This document shows, piece after piece, positions 1-11,857 of a DNA stretch of 64,000 bases. Under the pieces are notes generated by a model. That model was not told the origin of the DNA. It was given only the letters and a program-made list of their open reading frames with translations, and searched no databases. The translations under genes and the position numbers were made by a program. The DNA lies in assembly GCA_003024785.1 (NCBI GenBank), contig PUQB01000720.1, positions 48,790 through 112,789 on the forward strand. Reading direction: 5' to 3'. The stretch's first letter is position 1; each line of letters begins with the position of its first letter. Origin of the DNA: Selaginella tamariscina. Its lineage: Eukaryota > Streptophyta > Lycopodiopsida > Selaginellales > Selaginellaceae.

Positions 1-492
1 TTGTGCATGCGGAATGGTACTTGTCGGGATCTTCAAAGCAGGCTTCAAAGGCACCCACAAATCCTACAAAGGCACCCACAAATCCTTCAAAGTCTTCCAT
101 CAATGGGTCGTCACGCTCCAGTAAAAGGGCAACCCAAGCCCGTGGATATCCAACTAGTAAGGATGTCAAAAGGCCACCTTTTTGTGCATCAGTTGAGTAG
201 CGGCGTGGTTGCATGTGGATTAAAAGCCTGATTTGATTCAAGAACCCTTGAAAATCGGCGCGATTGCCACCGAACTTTTCCAGCATGCTGATCTTCGACT
301 CCGAAGAAGTGTTCGATGGAGAGAAAACCACGGATGCTTGAGAGAGAGCTGTGCAACAGCCTTGGAGGATGCATCAGCAGCTGCATGCGCCGCGTTGGTG
401 GAACCTTGCAGATCTATGACCACTTGGTGCAAAGTGGCCAGCTCATGAAGCAACATTTGGTGCTCGCGTTGAAATTGTTCAAAATCAGCCAT
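1..492 (-). pseudogene. Gag fragment of Ty3/gypsy element A-prime
   Basis: Read on the minus strand from 492, this begins MADFEQFQREHQMLLHELAT and matches the Gag start of element A at 22046 on the plus strand almost residue for residue. The frame breaks after about 50 residues. The later homology, which corresponds to the Gag core, continues to base 1 in shifted frames. It is the 5-prime coding end of a chromovirus copy whose remainder lies left of the window. It follows its LTR (589-1080) in the expected order on the minus strand. Confidence 0.75.
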
Positions 493-588
493 GATCCATG
501 AAAGAAAAAAGGAGAAAAACGAAGGAGAAGAATCAAGAAAAAAAAGGTAACTGGAAATCGGAAAGTTATAAAAGTAGTTATTATCAAA

Positions 589-1080
589 CTGTCAAGCCAC
601 GATCCAGGAACAAGGAAGAGAGCAGGATTCTAAAAACAAAAAAGCTTGACTCAAGAGCAGGACAAGGAACAGGACAAGGAGTAGGACAGGAACTAGGAAC
701 TCAGGAGCAGAACAAGGAGCAGGACAAGGAGCAGACAAGAACTGGAGCAGGATAGGAACTAGGAACAAGACAAGGGCAGGAGGCAAGGAGCAAGACAAGA
801 ACAAGGAACAAGAATAATCGTAAAATGACTGGTGTTGATAATAACTGATTGTACAACAATTAAGTCGGAGCTTTTATGCTCACAACTTCAAGAGCTAATT
901 TGGTCATGAGCCTAATCTAGTCATGAGCTAAAAATGGTGACCCTTATCCTCTAGGCATATCCTGTAGTATATCCTGTAGGAATATATTCTGTAGGAATAT
1001 CTTATAAGCATATCCTGTATCCCGTCTCCTGTATCCTGTATCTGTATCCGAAATCCTGCATCTTGTATCGGGTCATGACA
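589..1080 (-). repeat. 5-prime LTR of gypsy element A-prime
   Basis: The LTR begins with a TGTCATGAC-type end at 1080 and ends with GTGGCTTGACA at 589, like the LTRs of element A. It contains a run of GATACAGGATAC-type repeats and a long purine-rich tract (pyrimidine-rich in the sense direction). The five bases outside it (TAGAC, 1081-1085) are the complement of GTCTA, the target duplication of element A, so this is the mirrored copy of the same insertion. Confidence 0.8.
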
Positions 1081-1330
1081 TAGACCATCCATGGTAATCA
1101 GCAATCCCTTGAAAGTGTTCCCACCAATGGTACACATTTGCTCTAACCTCTCCCTTGAAGAACTCTGGACGAACACATGGATTTGAACCCAACAGGTGTG
1201 GATTGGCACTCTGTGGCATATTAGCATTCTGCTGCATTCCTTGGTGAATTTCTTGTAGGAGAACAGTCTAATTTGCCACGCTCAACTGCAGTGCATCGAA
1301 TAATTTCAACCACCTTTCTTCATTCACCAT
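1081..1330 (-). pseudogene. Interrupted Gag start of host element E (mirror copy)
   Basis: On the minus strand, from the ATG at 1330, this matches the segment at 21247-21491 that encodes a peptide beginning MVNEERWLKLFDALQLSVAN. It has the same in-frame stop and the same abrupt end where the gypsy LTR was inserted. It is the N-terminal Gag region of an older retroelement. Bases 1331-1610 correspond to its leader and LTR area and hold no gene that I see. Confidence 0.6.
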
Positions 1331-2760
1331 CACGAAAAAGAACAATAAGGGGAGAGGGAAACAAAAAAGAACACCAAAAAACTAAACCTTCAAAGAACTA
1401 ACCAACTTCACCACCATTGAGAGAGATGTGAATATCAAATATGATTCGATTAAGTCTTGACTCATACAAGGTATTTATACTAAGTGTTTGTGCCAAGATT
1501 GGCACCAAGTAAATCCTAGCGCCCAGATTAGTGTGCTTGAAATCTTAGCGCCACATGGCACCTTCATGGTAGAGTATACATGGCGTATATACACTGTATA
1601 TAATGGAACGTTATAATATAATAACTTCATAATAAATTAATATAATATAAGTACATTACAGAGTTACTAACTTTTTGCACCTTAATATCCTTGAGATTTA
1701 TATATAAAACATACAGTAAACAAATTTATATTTATAAAATAGATTTTTATAAATTAAATTAAAATAAATATTAATATACACACTAAAACTTTAAGTCAAA
1801 TTATCAAGTTTCACATGTAATTGAGAGGGCAATATGATTGGGTATATCCCAACAATATATGATATGTAGATTAAATAATGTTTAATCTTAAATATCATTG
1901 AGAAATGATAATAATAAAAAAGCTAGAAAATCCCAGTAAATGTAGGAACAATTAAACATATTTTAAAGATATGCCTCTGATTAACACCAACGTAAACAGG
2001 TAAAGATAGAAATGCATGGAGCATAGTTTGGTTCTGAAAACATCACACACACCGCACATACATGTGTGTGTGTCTGCGTTTGTGTACGTACATGTAGCTC
2101 TAGGTATTGTGAGATACAAACGACGTATAGAAATATATGGTAGTTATGTGGGCACACCACAAAAAAAAATGGAAGAATAATTTTATGGACGTAAAATTAA
2201 AATAAGTAAATATTAAATATATAGAATTGAAATTATTATCTTATCATGTGAAGATGCTCAATACGAGCTTCCTCGCGTCCTTCGGGACTGTTTGGTGCAA
2301 CGTTTAATTTGTCGAGTGTCAGTTAAATATGCTCAAACGCGCCTACACACACATTATGCATAAACTTCTTAAGCAATATGTATCTACGTGAAGTACGTTT
2401 ACACATGCTGACGTACGAATGTACAAAAGACTATACATGTATCAATAAAGAATTAATTCTTTCACTTCAATTTAATAAACTCAAATATGATAACGATTTT
2501 TATTTTATATAAAGAGAATTCCACGTAAAACGATTCTGCTATTTTATTAAACATATAGTTATTAAATGTAATATATATACGCCATGTATGTCCATGCAAC
2601 ACCATCGTCAATGCATTGCCTAACGGTTACGTTAACAACAAATAAATTTATTTGAAAGAAAAAAATAAAAGTTTTTCACCAAACATCTTTTACGTGTTTA
2701 TATATTATTTCAATTAATATATAATTTTGTAGAGACGGCCATATTTTCTAAAGTAGTCTG
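1331..2760. other. Non-coding: element E leader, then distal upstream region of gene copy 1
   Basis: No gene is visible. Bases 1331-1610 mirror the leader region at about 20990-21246. From about 1612 the sequence is shared by all four gene copies; it is AT-rich, with a CA/TG microsatellite near 2042-2075. The border near 1612 (an AT-rich TTATAAT) is where palindrome 1 and palindrome 2 stop resembling each other. Confidence 0.7.
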
Positions 2761-2902
2761 ACAAGGTATACACGTGTGACCAACCAGGAATAGTGTGACA
2801 TCATCAATCTTCCACGTATACATTTTGTTGAGTATAAAAAGAAGCATAACATTATATGTGTATATAAAGGCATTTGAATTAATTGCTTAGTTTGTTTTGG
2901 AG
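2761..2902 (+). promoter_or_regulatory. Promoter and 5-prime UTR of secreted-protein copy 1
   Basis: A palindromic G-box CACGTG lies at 2771-2776, followed by TGACATCATCA near 2796 (a bZIP/as-1-like site), CCACGTAT near 2813 and a TATAAAAA box at 2833, about 70 bp before the ATG. The same boxes are present in all four gene copies. That these plant bZIP-type sites are used here is inferred from sequence only. Confidence 0.5.
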
Positions 2903-3278
2903 ATGGCAATAATTTCTACACGCAATGCATTTCTGTTACTCACTTTGGTTGCATGCTTGAGTTTTGTTACTCAAGCAGCTTACGATCCTGAACTTAGTGA
3001 CACAGAGGAGCACTTTAATGGTAAATAATAATAACTATTACATTTACAATCATAAAGATAATTAATTCAATAAAATTAACCTACAAGTTCATATTGATGT
3101 AATATGTTTATTCTTTTTATGTTATTTAGTTTGAGCTGTCTTTGTACATATACTTTACCATTATTATCATTTGAACACATATAGATAATGAAATATTAAC
3201 TACTTGGTTAATAACTCATAAACCAATTAATATGTCAGGGAATATAACTTATCTTTTAAAATCACATTTTTGTTAAAA

Positions 3279-3313
<35 letters not shown>

Positions 3314-3916
3314 GAAGAAAAAAGTTACTTTATAAATTTTAAATAATATTTCTCTTTCCTTCATTAACACAAGTTAATCATGCTTTTTGAAAGGTGCAAT
3401 GAGGAAGCTAAAAGCAGATCCAACGTCCGATATTTTGGGAGGTTTGGGAATCAATGCAACTATTGCTGTGGATTTAGCAGTTAAACTCCAGCTTATCATC
3501 AAAAACTTAACAACTCTCTGCGGGGTTTATCCGCTGTTAGCGACGCTCCTGAGCGGCATAGTTGTCGTACTTCAGATCATCCTCGACATCTTAACTGGTC
3601 AAATAACCTGCATATCCGTCTTAACCAGCATTAAGATCCTACTTAGCCTCAATATTAAGCTAATTCTGGATATTGGCCTCCTTAACCACTTGCTTGGTAA
3701 GTGAGTGTACTGTGTGTGTGTGTGCGTTTGTATTTACATTGTGTATTACATACAGCGGCGATAATTAAGCTCAAGGTTTCCGATCTCAATCTGCTTCTGA
3801 GCGTTTATGCTACACTGAATGGGATTCTCCTTAGCCTTCCGGTGAACTCTCTTATTTATGCGCTCCTCAAGCTCGTGGTTGTCATCCTCAAGAATGTCAT
3901 TTACATCTGTACTTAA
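2903..3916 (+). CDS. Small secreted Leu/Ile-rich protein, copy 1 (3 exons)
   Basis: Exons are 2903-3020, 3394-3696 and 3756-3916, with GT-AG introns of 373 and 59 bp. They join in frame to give about 193 residues. The protein starts MAIISTRNAFLLLTLVACLS, a clear signal peptide probably cut after FVTQA. A short acidic stretch follows, then about 150 residues very rich in Leu, Ile and Val with scattered Lys, Asn and Ser, suggesting amphipathic helices. Mature cysteines occur in the contexts TLCGV, ITCIS and YICT. There are two N-glycosylation sequons, NAT and NLT. No family is recognised; the composition recalls surface-active or lipid-binding secreted proteins, but that is only a resemblance. 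The small second intron carries a TG microsatellite just after its donor. The start is fixed by the signal peptide and TATA spacing. An AATAAA poly(A) signal is at 3935-3940. Confidence 0.8.
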
Positions 3917-3934
3917 CAAGCATTAGTACAATGC

Positions 3935-3940
3935 AATAAA
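3935..3940 (+). terminator. Poly(A) signal AATAAA of copy 1
   Basis: The hexamer lies 19 bp after the stop codon, in GCAATAAAACAG, and is conserved in the other copies at the same distance. Confidence 0.5.
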
Positions 3941-4352
3941 ACAGTTAGGTTGTTCTTCCTTGGGAAGTATGTAATATGAAAGCTGAATAAAATTGCATGC
4001 ACACTGACATGCAATTCTTATAATTATTTATAATTGGGTAATTGTAATAACTGCGAAGAGGATCCAGTGGTGGCTGTAATCGTTATTGTATACGCATAAA
4101 ACATGTATCTGGTTTAGTAAAACACCAACATTTGTAAAATATATAGAATTCGTATGTAAAAAATCAAAATCAACTCAATACGGATCATATTTACTTCATC
4201 GTGAATTATACAAAATAACATTTCAATATGAATAATGTCCTGAATGTGACAATTGCATCTCAAAGTGTAATTTTGTAATTATTATACTTTAACTTTAAAA
4301 AAGTTTGAAATGATTGTAAGTAAAACTTATGGAATGTTTATGTATTATAAAT

Positions 4353-4704
4353 GTGGAACTTCAACGGCCTTCTTCAAGGGCTGGCCACATCGAGTGAACA
4401 CCATTTGACTGTGGCGGTAATGTTCATCAAATGCTCAGGTCTGATATATGATATGACTCCCATGATATGTGCAATTTTCAACTAGTACAACCAGTATCCG
4501 TCGTATATGTTAATGCCACATTGGATCTCAACCATCCTCCGATTGCGGTGAACAGTTTATAGGTTAAATCGGTGATCATAGTTCGATATACAAAGTCAGT
4601 GTTTAAGCTCCAGAACTATTGTAGTGCCTGAAAAGGAAGACACAATCAAGTTGTGCAAAATCAGCTTTCAAGTCTATTAAGGTTGAGTATGCTTTCGTGT
4701 TTTG
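4353..4704 (+). pseudogene. Coding relic downstream of copy 1 (more decayed version)
   Basis: This aligns with the better-preserved relic at 48246-48618. Blocks that still read as protein include a GGNVHQML-like piece and NATLDLNHPPIAVNS. It has extra stops and a deletion of about 14 bp relative to copies 2 and 3. No family is recognised. It lies on the same strand as, and about 440 bp after, the secreted-protein gene. Confidence 0.4.
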
Positions 4705-4740
4705 ACTTGGAAGGATCATAAGCATGTGGTCAGTAGCCCA

Positions 4741-5540
4741 ATTGCAGTCAAGTCGATAGTTGAGATACCTGGGAATATATATATATATATATATATAGAA
4801 TATTGACTTTAACTAAAATTTTATAATTTATGTTTATAAATTAAATATTTAATATATACAAAAATTATTGATATAATTAATACATACATATACTTTTTTA
4901 TAATATATAACACATTATACATTGACTTATATATTGATAAAGGTTATGTATTAATATTATTTTATTTTTATTTCTCTTATGTAATTTCTCTTATGTTTTA
5001 TGATAAATGGTATATAAAGAAACTATACACCACACACGAAGACAGTTGCACACAGCTCTTATACACAATGTATAATATACATTACTTTTGATATGTATTT
5101 CATTTATACATGCATTGTATTTTAAACATATAAGTATATACATGAATCTTAATTTAATTGTCCTACACTTTTACGTAGGTGTTATATAGTACTACAACAT
5201 GCTCACATAGATATATATATACACACATATATAAACACAAGTGAACATAGTGCACGCATGTAAACATAGATATATTCTCTTGTATAGCAAATACAGTTAT
5301 ATAATACACATATAGAACAATGTACATTGTCTTTTATAACAGAATGTATTCTTGACTTTAAACTCAAAAATCCTAATTAATAAAAAAAATTATTAACCAC
5401 AATTAAATGAAAATTTTAAATAGTTAATTCTTAATTCAATTAACCATTGTAATGTAAATCATAATGTAATTATTATTAATAATGTGGCATATTTTAAATT
5501 TATAAGGGGTTAAATAACCACCACTAATGAAATGAAATAA
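4741..5540. other. AT-rich insertion specific to copies 1 and 4
   Basis: This is very AT-rich, with a TA-dinucleotide run at 4777-4796 and many ATATA/TATAC tracts. It is absent at the corresponding place after copies 2 and 3, where about 60 bp of different sequence joins the flanks. No ORF of interest is present. It is shared with 53020-53800 (inverted), next to copy 4. Confidence 0.6.
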
Positions 5541-5611
5541 CAGGTCCAAATGGAATGTGAGAATAAACATAATAATAACTTGTAACTTTATGTATATATG
5601 TATGTAGTGAA

Positions 5612-5702
5612 TCAGACAAGATGTGGTATGGATTTGTCTGCAATCGCCAACACTCTAATATGGACGCTAAAAGATTGCCAAAGTGAAATCAAGTTTGATG
5701 GT
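5612..5702 (+). pseudogene. Possible orphan exon
   Basis: After a TGTAG acceptor, this reads NQTRCGMDLSAIANTLIWTL and on to KFDG, and ends at a GTAAGAAG donor. The equivalents next to copies 2 and 3 are partly rearranged. It may belong to the same dead gene as the upstream relic. Only splice-like borders and an open frame support it. Confidence 0.3.
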
Positions 5703-5911
5703 AAGAAGTCAGTGGAATTTTTTTTTTTTTTAAAAAAAACAACATTACCAACAGGAATACCATCACTTCACTTATTTTACAACCAACCCAAATTTTTGTC
5801 AAAAAGAAGAGTTAACCAAGGGTTCTACAGTGCTTCCTAACTACCACTGCTCATCCAAACTTCCCCTGTGAGAGTGGAATACCATCACTTTAAGAGTACC
5901 TTATACGGGGC

Positions 5912-8900
5912 TTTCACCAAGGCCTTGAGATCCAAGAGCTCTTGAGTAGGATGAGGTTGAACTACCATGGGAAGGCCTAGCATGGATTGAGGTAGTGGAG
6001 TTTCTATCCACCCGGAACTCGAGCAACTCAAAGTTTAAACGCCGAGTTTTGGGTCTATAGGTTGGACACGTATTGCCTTTCTAGCATCTTCTGACTACCT
6101 AACGGATGGGTACTTGGTTAACCGGGTGCTGGAGATAGCCCGAGGTCATTGGTACCAAGTCCTTCGTAGATCTAAACATTCAGAGGAAAAAGCTTTAGAT
6201 TTGCTAGGTCTCCTTACATACCTCTTCTTGAACAAAGGAGTTTGCCCGTCGTGAATGCCTTCCAATGCACACAATGACTGGAACTCTAGTCAACTAGGTG
6301 GAGTATTTCTCAACAGGAGCATACTTCAAGCCTGATGGGGCAATGATTGAGTGACGATAGCTCCCTTAATCTAGATGTTGATTAATGCAATCCAATGTAG
6401 GCAACCACACGATGGGCCACAAATAGCGTCCCTAGCTTAGATGGAGTCGACTCCCTAGAGATACAAAATGAGTAAAGGAGAAGATCAGACTAGAGGAAGC
6501 ACCAAAGGAAGACCTTGCCCCTGCAATAGAGAAGATGGATCTGACAAGAGGAACCAATGGCACCCGTTGCAACTACATCATGCGAGCCATAGGAAGTTCA
6601 ACTGTAGGTAACGAAACCTCTATCGAGGTAACGAAAACCTCTATCGACTATGTTATAGTTCTTACGCAGTGCCATGTTTAATGTTGCCATATAAGCACCT
6701 CTGCAAGAAATATGCTGCCCAACTCACTTTTTTACTAAAGCTCATGTTAGAAACTGAACAAGGAACATGACTCAATATTTTGGGGCCATTTACTGAGGGT
6801 AGTTACTTTTAAGGAACTTAGGGCGGAACCCTAACTCTATTGCCTACAGTTTTGGCATTGTCTTATTAACACATGGTGATAACACCTAATGGCCACTTGG
6901 CATCATCCCTTGGGTCAAAAATCTAATAAATAGTACTATGTTGCATTTATTATTTAAGTTAGTGACCATGTTTGATTTTTCAACACTAGTATTTATATAA
7001 AAATTTATTACCAATATGCTTTATCATCCATAAATAAACAATGTTACTTTGTGCCTTTATCCACTTCAAAGAAGTTAATGCTACCAATCCAAAGGATGGA
7101 TTGACTGCTAAGTCACTATTCATCAATCAATAGTCATTGGTTTGATTGAGGTGGACATCTTGTCAACTCTTGTTCAGGAGGTGTTGGGGGAGTTCAAGAA
7201 TGTCTTTTCCTTTCATTTACCTATAGGAGTGTCACTTTTGTGGAGTGGATCATAAGATTGAGTTTTGAGCATGGTGCTAAGTCGATTTCAAGGAGTCTAT
7301 ATTGTTTGAGCTTCTTGAAGAAGCTGGAGGTGAAGAAGCAATTGGAATAGTTATTGACACAAGGGTTTATTCACATATCAAGTCACTTTATGGAGCTCTA
7401 GTGCTCCTTGTGCGGAAAAAGGATGGATCGATGAGGATGTGTATCAATTACGTGCCTTAAACAAGGTGATTGTGAAAAATAAGTTTCTTATGCCAAGAGT
7501 TAATGATTTTTTGATTGACTTGCAAGAGCAAGGTAGTTTATCAAAATTGACTTATAAAGTTGGTACATTAGATTTATTATGAGAGAGTAGGACGTTGCTA
7601 AGACAACATTTAGAACCTGGCATGGTCATTTTGAATTTCTTGTTATGCCATTTGACATAACGAACGCCTCTGTGACGTTCATGTAGTTAATGAATTCCAT
7701 TTTTTTCGATTATATCGATCGTTTTGTTGAAGTCTTCTTATATAATATTCTCATTATAGCAGAACTTTAGATGCGCATGGGGAGCATTTATGTCTAGTGC
7801 TACACTCTTGTTTTAAGGACGATGTTGCTCATGATCCTAAGAAGGTAGATGTAATGAGGCATTAGCATGTGCCTAAGATGACGGAGCTTGTTACAGTAGT
7901 CATGCAGGAGATGCATGATAGTCCATTTGCTAGACATGAATGAGAGGACAAGACGTATGATTTGGTGAAATGTCAATTCTTCTACCTAACATGAATCGCA
8001 CTTGTGCTAAGTGCCAGTTGGTTAAGGCTGAGAGAGTGGCTCACTAATGCCTTTGGAAGTGCCTCAAGGAAGATCTCTATGGATTTTATTACACATCTTA
8101 TAAGAACACTGCGTTGCAATGAACATGTGTGGGTCATTATGGATCGCTTGAGCAAATATGTTAAGTTGATTCCTTTGAGGAAGAATGTAACATCGAAGGA
8201 GCTCACATTGGTATATCTAATGCAGTGTATCATGAGTATGGAATGCCAGAGAACATTGTTATGACCGAGACAGTAAGTTTACTTTAGCATTTTGAATGAA
8301 GTTCTGTAGAAACTCGGCACTAAGATGAACTTTAGTAGTGGAGATCACCTGCAATCAGATGGCCAGATTGAGCGTGTGAACCAAGTTCTAAAGGATATGT
8401 TGAGAACTTGTGTGGCTGAGAAGCAAGGACAATGGGACAAGTTCTTGCCTTTGGTTGAGTTTGCCTATAACAACAGTAAGCATAGCTCTTCATTATATAC
8501 TTACAAAGGCAGACATCCTCGTCTCCAGCAGATGTTAAAATATGCTAGGAAGTGGTGAGAAAGGATGTCGAAGCTCATAGCTTGATGGATGATGGGATAC
8601 TTATAATGTGTTGGAAGAATTTGCTTAAGGCAAGGGACCAAGCTAAAAGCTAGCTGATGAGAAGCGCACTTATAAGGTAGTTCAATATAAGAGACAAAGT
8701 GTTTGTGCAAGTCATCTTTGCTTCCTATTAAAGTGTAATTCTTTACAACCTTTGAGACTAGATGTGTGAGAAGCTAAGTCCTTCATATGCTGGTCCATAT
8801 AAAATCCTTGAGAAGATCAATGCTGTAGCTTACAAGTTGAGTTGCCTGAGGGAGTGCAACTACATCCTTTGTTTCATGTGAGTCAATAAAGAGGGCCCTT

Positions 8901-9380
8901 GTACGTGGAAAATACTTGAAGAGTCAGAGGAGTTTGACCAAAAAATGTTTGAAATAACTTGTTCTAAAGAAAAAATCGTTGACATAAATCTTTGCAAAGT
9001 CAATTGGCCTTTGAAGGCAAGGACTTCTTCTAGGGGGTAAATGTTACAACCGAATGTTGGTCCATGGTCTTGGTCAAATGTTGACTATGATTGATCTCAT
9101 AGTTAAGTTAATCACATGGCTAATTAAGTAGATCCTAATTCTAATTGGGGAGATCCTAATTTTGAAGAGCAACAAAGAGTGTAATAATTTTTGAAAATGG
9201 AGTTCAACTTGCTAGAGCTTGGGGTAAACTAGAGTGCTTTAATTGGGGTAACTAGAGTGCTTTAAGGTTGGGCGGTGAGTTAGATAGTGTTTGAGAGTGG
9301 AGTTCAACCTGCTACAACTTGGGGGTGGGTGAGTTAAGCAACATTCAGGTAGTGCTGTAGGAGTGTAACACCATATAAAG
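5912..9380 (+). mobile_element. Decayed Ty3/gypsy element D (copy 1) at the palindrome centre
   Basis: Recognisable pol pieces lie in order on the plus strand: reverse transcriptase near 7330-7870, integrase core near 7980-8560 and integrase C-terminal region near 8600-8960. A purine-rich tract, TCTAGGGGGTAAA, precedes TGTTACAACC at 9042, which looks like the start of the 3-prime LTR. Bases 5912-7130 hold no reading frame I can assign and may be retroelement leader or unrelated insertion. The mirror copy is at about 49140-52670 on the minus strand. Confidence 0.75.
7139..8990 (+). pseudogene. Pol relic of element D
   Basis: Fragments in different frames show the RT fingers ([13 protein letters not shown]), a degraded palm (a YDDIL-type motif worn to YNIL), and the integrase core (KISMDFITHLIRTL, VIMDRLSKYVKLIPL). 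Further pieces are SDGQIERVNQVLKDMLRTCV, PLVEFAYNNSKHSS and a C-terminal block reading SYAGPYKILEKINAVAYKL. Many stops and indels make it non-functional. The copy at 49530-51362 is better preserved. Confidence 0.75.
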
Positions 9381-9790
9381 TACTCTTAAAGTGTGGTATT
9401 CCACTGTCACGGAGAGAGGTGGTGGACAGCAGGCTAATCAACAGTGAAGAGGAAGCACTGTAGAACCCTTGGTTAACTTTCTCTTCGAGGAAAATTTGGC
9501 TTGGTTGTAAAACCTTCTGTTGGTAATGAAAGTGCCCCAGTTAAAAAAAAAGAATTAGAAGAAAAAGCAAAAGTGATGGTGTTCCTCCTAGTTTTAAAAA
9601 TAAAAAAAAACAAAACTTGATTTCTATTTTGCCGATCTTTAACGTCGCATATTAGAGTGTTGGCGATTGCAGATTACATGGGCCGATCTTGTCTATTCCA
9701 TGTGAATTTATCCACTCTTGATTCTATAATAAATCCATAACACATCTCGTCTGATTCACTACATAATACATATATACAAATTATTAACAT
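9380..9790. repeat. Inner end of palindrome 1, right arm
   Basis: Inverted match to about 5598-5912: GTACTCTTAAAG, the AAGCACTGTAGAACCCTTGG block, the TTGGCGATTGCAGA block and TCTGATTCACTACAT all reappear as reverse complements. No gene is visible. Confidence 0.7.
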
Positions 9791-9896
9791 TAACATTTGG
9801 ACCTGTTAGCATTTATAAGACTCGAACATAAATGATACCATATCTATAAGCAACACAAAGTATGACATATGACCACATGCCTATGATCCTTCCAAG

Positions 9897-10268
9897 TCAA
9901 AGACCCAAAAGCATACTCAACCTTAATAGACTTGAAAGCTGATTTTGCACGACTTGGTCTGTGTCTTCTTTTCAGGCACTACAGTAGCACTCGCGCCTTC
10001 TGGAGCTTAAACACTGACTTTGTATATCGACCTATGGTCACCAACGATTTTAACCTTCCTATAAACTGTTCACCGCAATCGGAGGATGGTTGAGATCCCA
10101 TGTGGCATTAACATGTACGACGGATACTGGTTGTACTAGTTGAAAAATGCACATATCATGGAAGTCATATCATATACCAGACATGAGCATTTGATGAACA
10201 TTACCACCACAGTCAAATGGTGTTCCCTCGATGTGGCCAGCCCTTGAAGGAGGCCATTGAAATTCTAC
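9897..10268 (-). pseudogene. Coding relic downstream of copy 2
   Basis: The sequence is essentially the same as the relic at 48246-48618, read on the minus strand. The frame shows FDCGGNVHQMLMSG, then VVHVNATWDLNHPPIAVNS, then, after a one-base shift, KIVGDHRSIYKVSV. After a stop, it shows VVPEKEDTDQVVQNQLSSLL. Family unknown. Confidence 0.45.
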
Positions 10269-10658
10269 ATTTATAATACATAAACATTCCATTTCAAACT
10301 TTTTTAAGGTTAAAGTATAATAATTACAAAATTACACTTTGTTCATATTGGATAATGTTATTTTGTATAATTCACGATGAAGTAAATATGATCCGTATTG
10401 AGTTGATTTTGATTTTTTACATACGAATTCTATATATTTTACAAATGTTGGTGTTTTACTAAACCAGATACATGTTTTATGCGTATACAATAACGATTAC
10501 AGCCACCACTGGATCCTCTTCGCAGTTATTACAATTACCCAATTATAAATAATTATAAGAATTACATGTCAGTGTGCATGCAATTTTATTCAGCTTTCAT
10601 ATTACATACTTCCAAGGAAGAACAACCTAACTGTTTTATTGCATTGTACTAATGCTTG

Positions 10659-11267
10659 TTAAGTACAGATGTAAATGACATTCTTGAGGATGACAACCAC
10701 GAGCTTGAGGAGCGCATAAATAAGAGAGTTCACCGGAAGGCTAAGGAGAATCCCATTCAGTGTAGCATAAACGCTCAGAAGCAGATTGAGATCGGAAACC
10801 TTGAGCTTAATTATCGCCGCTGTATGTAATACACAATGTAAATACAAACGCACACACACACACACAGTACACTCACTTACCAAGCAAGTGGTTAAGGAGG
10901 CCAATATCCAGAATTAGCTTAATATTGAGGCTAAGTAGGATCTTAATGCTGGTTAAGACGGATATGCAGGTTATTTGACCAGTTAAGATGTCGAGGATGA
11001 TCTGAAGTACGACAACTATGCCGCTCAGGAGCGTCGCTAACAGCGGATAAACCCCGCAGAGAGTTGTTAAGTTTTTGATGATAAGCTGGAGTTTAACTGC
11101 TAAATCCACAGCAATAGTTGCATTGATTCCCAAACCTCCCAAAATATCGGACGTTGGATCTGCTTTTAGCTTCCTCATTGCACCTTTCAAAAAGCATGAT
11201 TAACTTGTGTTAATGAAGGAAAGAGAAATATTATTTAAAATTTATAAAGTAACTTTTTTCTTCTGAA

Positions 11268-11298
<31 letters not shown>

Positions 11299-11673
11299 AT
11301 TTTAACAAAAATGTGATTTTAAAACGATAAGTTATATTCCCTGACATATTAATTGGTTTATGAGTTATTAACCAAGTAGTTAATATTTCATTATCTATAT
11401 GTGTTCAAATGATAATAATGTTAAAGTATATGTACAAAGACAGCTCAAACTAAATAACATAAAAAGAATAAACATATTACATCAATATGAACTTGTAGGT
11501 TAATTTTATTGAATTAATTATCTTTATGTAAATGTAATAGTTATTATTATTTTACCATTAAAGTGCTCCTCTGTGTCACTAAGTTCAGGATCGTAAGCTG
11601 CTTGAGTAACAAAACTCAAGCATGCAACCAAAGTGAGTAACAGAAATGCATTGCGTGTAGAAATTATTGCCAT
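10659..11673 (-). CDS. Small secreted Leu/Ile-rich protein, copy 2 (3 exons)
   Basis: Exons on the minus strand are 11673-11556, 11183-10881 and 10819-10659. All junctions are GT-AG, and the phases match copy 1. The predicted protein matches copies 1 and 3, with the same signal peptide, two sequons and three mature cysteines. The gene is convergent with copy 1 across element D. Its promoter is cut by the MULE: the G-box and TATA box remain, but everything further upstream now lies 8 kb away at 19873 and beyond. Whether it is still expressed cannot be seen. Confidence 0.8.
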
Positions 11674-11848
11674 CTCCAAAACAAACTAAGCAATTAATTC
11701 AAATGCCTTTATATATACACATATAATGTTATGCTTCTTTTTATACTCAACAAAATGTATACGTGGAAGATTGATGATGTCACACTATTCCTGGTTGGTC
11801 ACACGTGTATACCTTGTCAGACTACTTTAGAAAATATGGCCGTCTCTA
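11674..11848 (-). promoter_or_regulatory. Proximal promoter of copy 2, truncated by the MULE
   Basis: The G-box is at 11802-11807 and the TATA box at about 11738-11745, as in the other copies. Homology to the other promoters breaks at 11857, the MULE insertion point, and resumes at 19864. Confidence 0.55.
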
Positions 11849-11857
11849 CAAAATTAT
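11849..11857. repeat. Target-site duplication, left (CAAAATTAT)
   Basis: The same nine bases follow the right end of the MULE at 19864-19872. The equivalent sites at copies 1, 3 and 4 carry one copy only (ACAAAATTATATATTAATTG on the matching strand). Confidence 0.9.

Larger units (their letters stand above)
1..5912. repeat. Palindrome 1, left arm
   Basis: This stretch is repeated in inverted orientation at about 9380-22530, where the right arm is interrupted by the 8-kb MULE. The match runs in order through the gypsy LTR and gag piece, the upstream region, gene copy 1, the downstream relic and the inner border of element D. Base 1 corresponds to about 22510, so the arm probably continues beyond the window. 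Small indels, and an 800-bp AT-rich segment present only on this side, show that the arms have diverged. Confidence 0.85.

Noticed and set aside
498..804. Lys/Glu/Gln-rich and Leu-rich frames
   Set aside because: They are translations of the purine-rich tract of a gypsy LTR in two directions, not genes.
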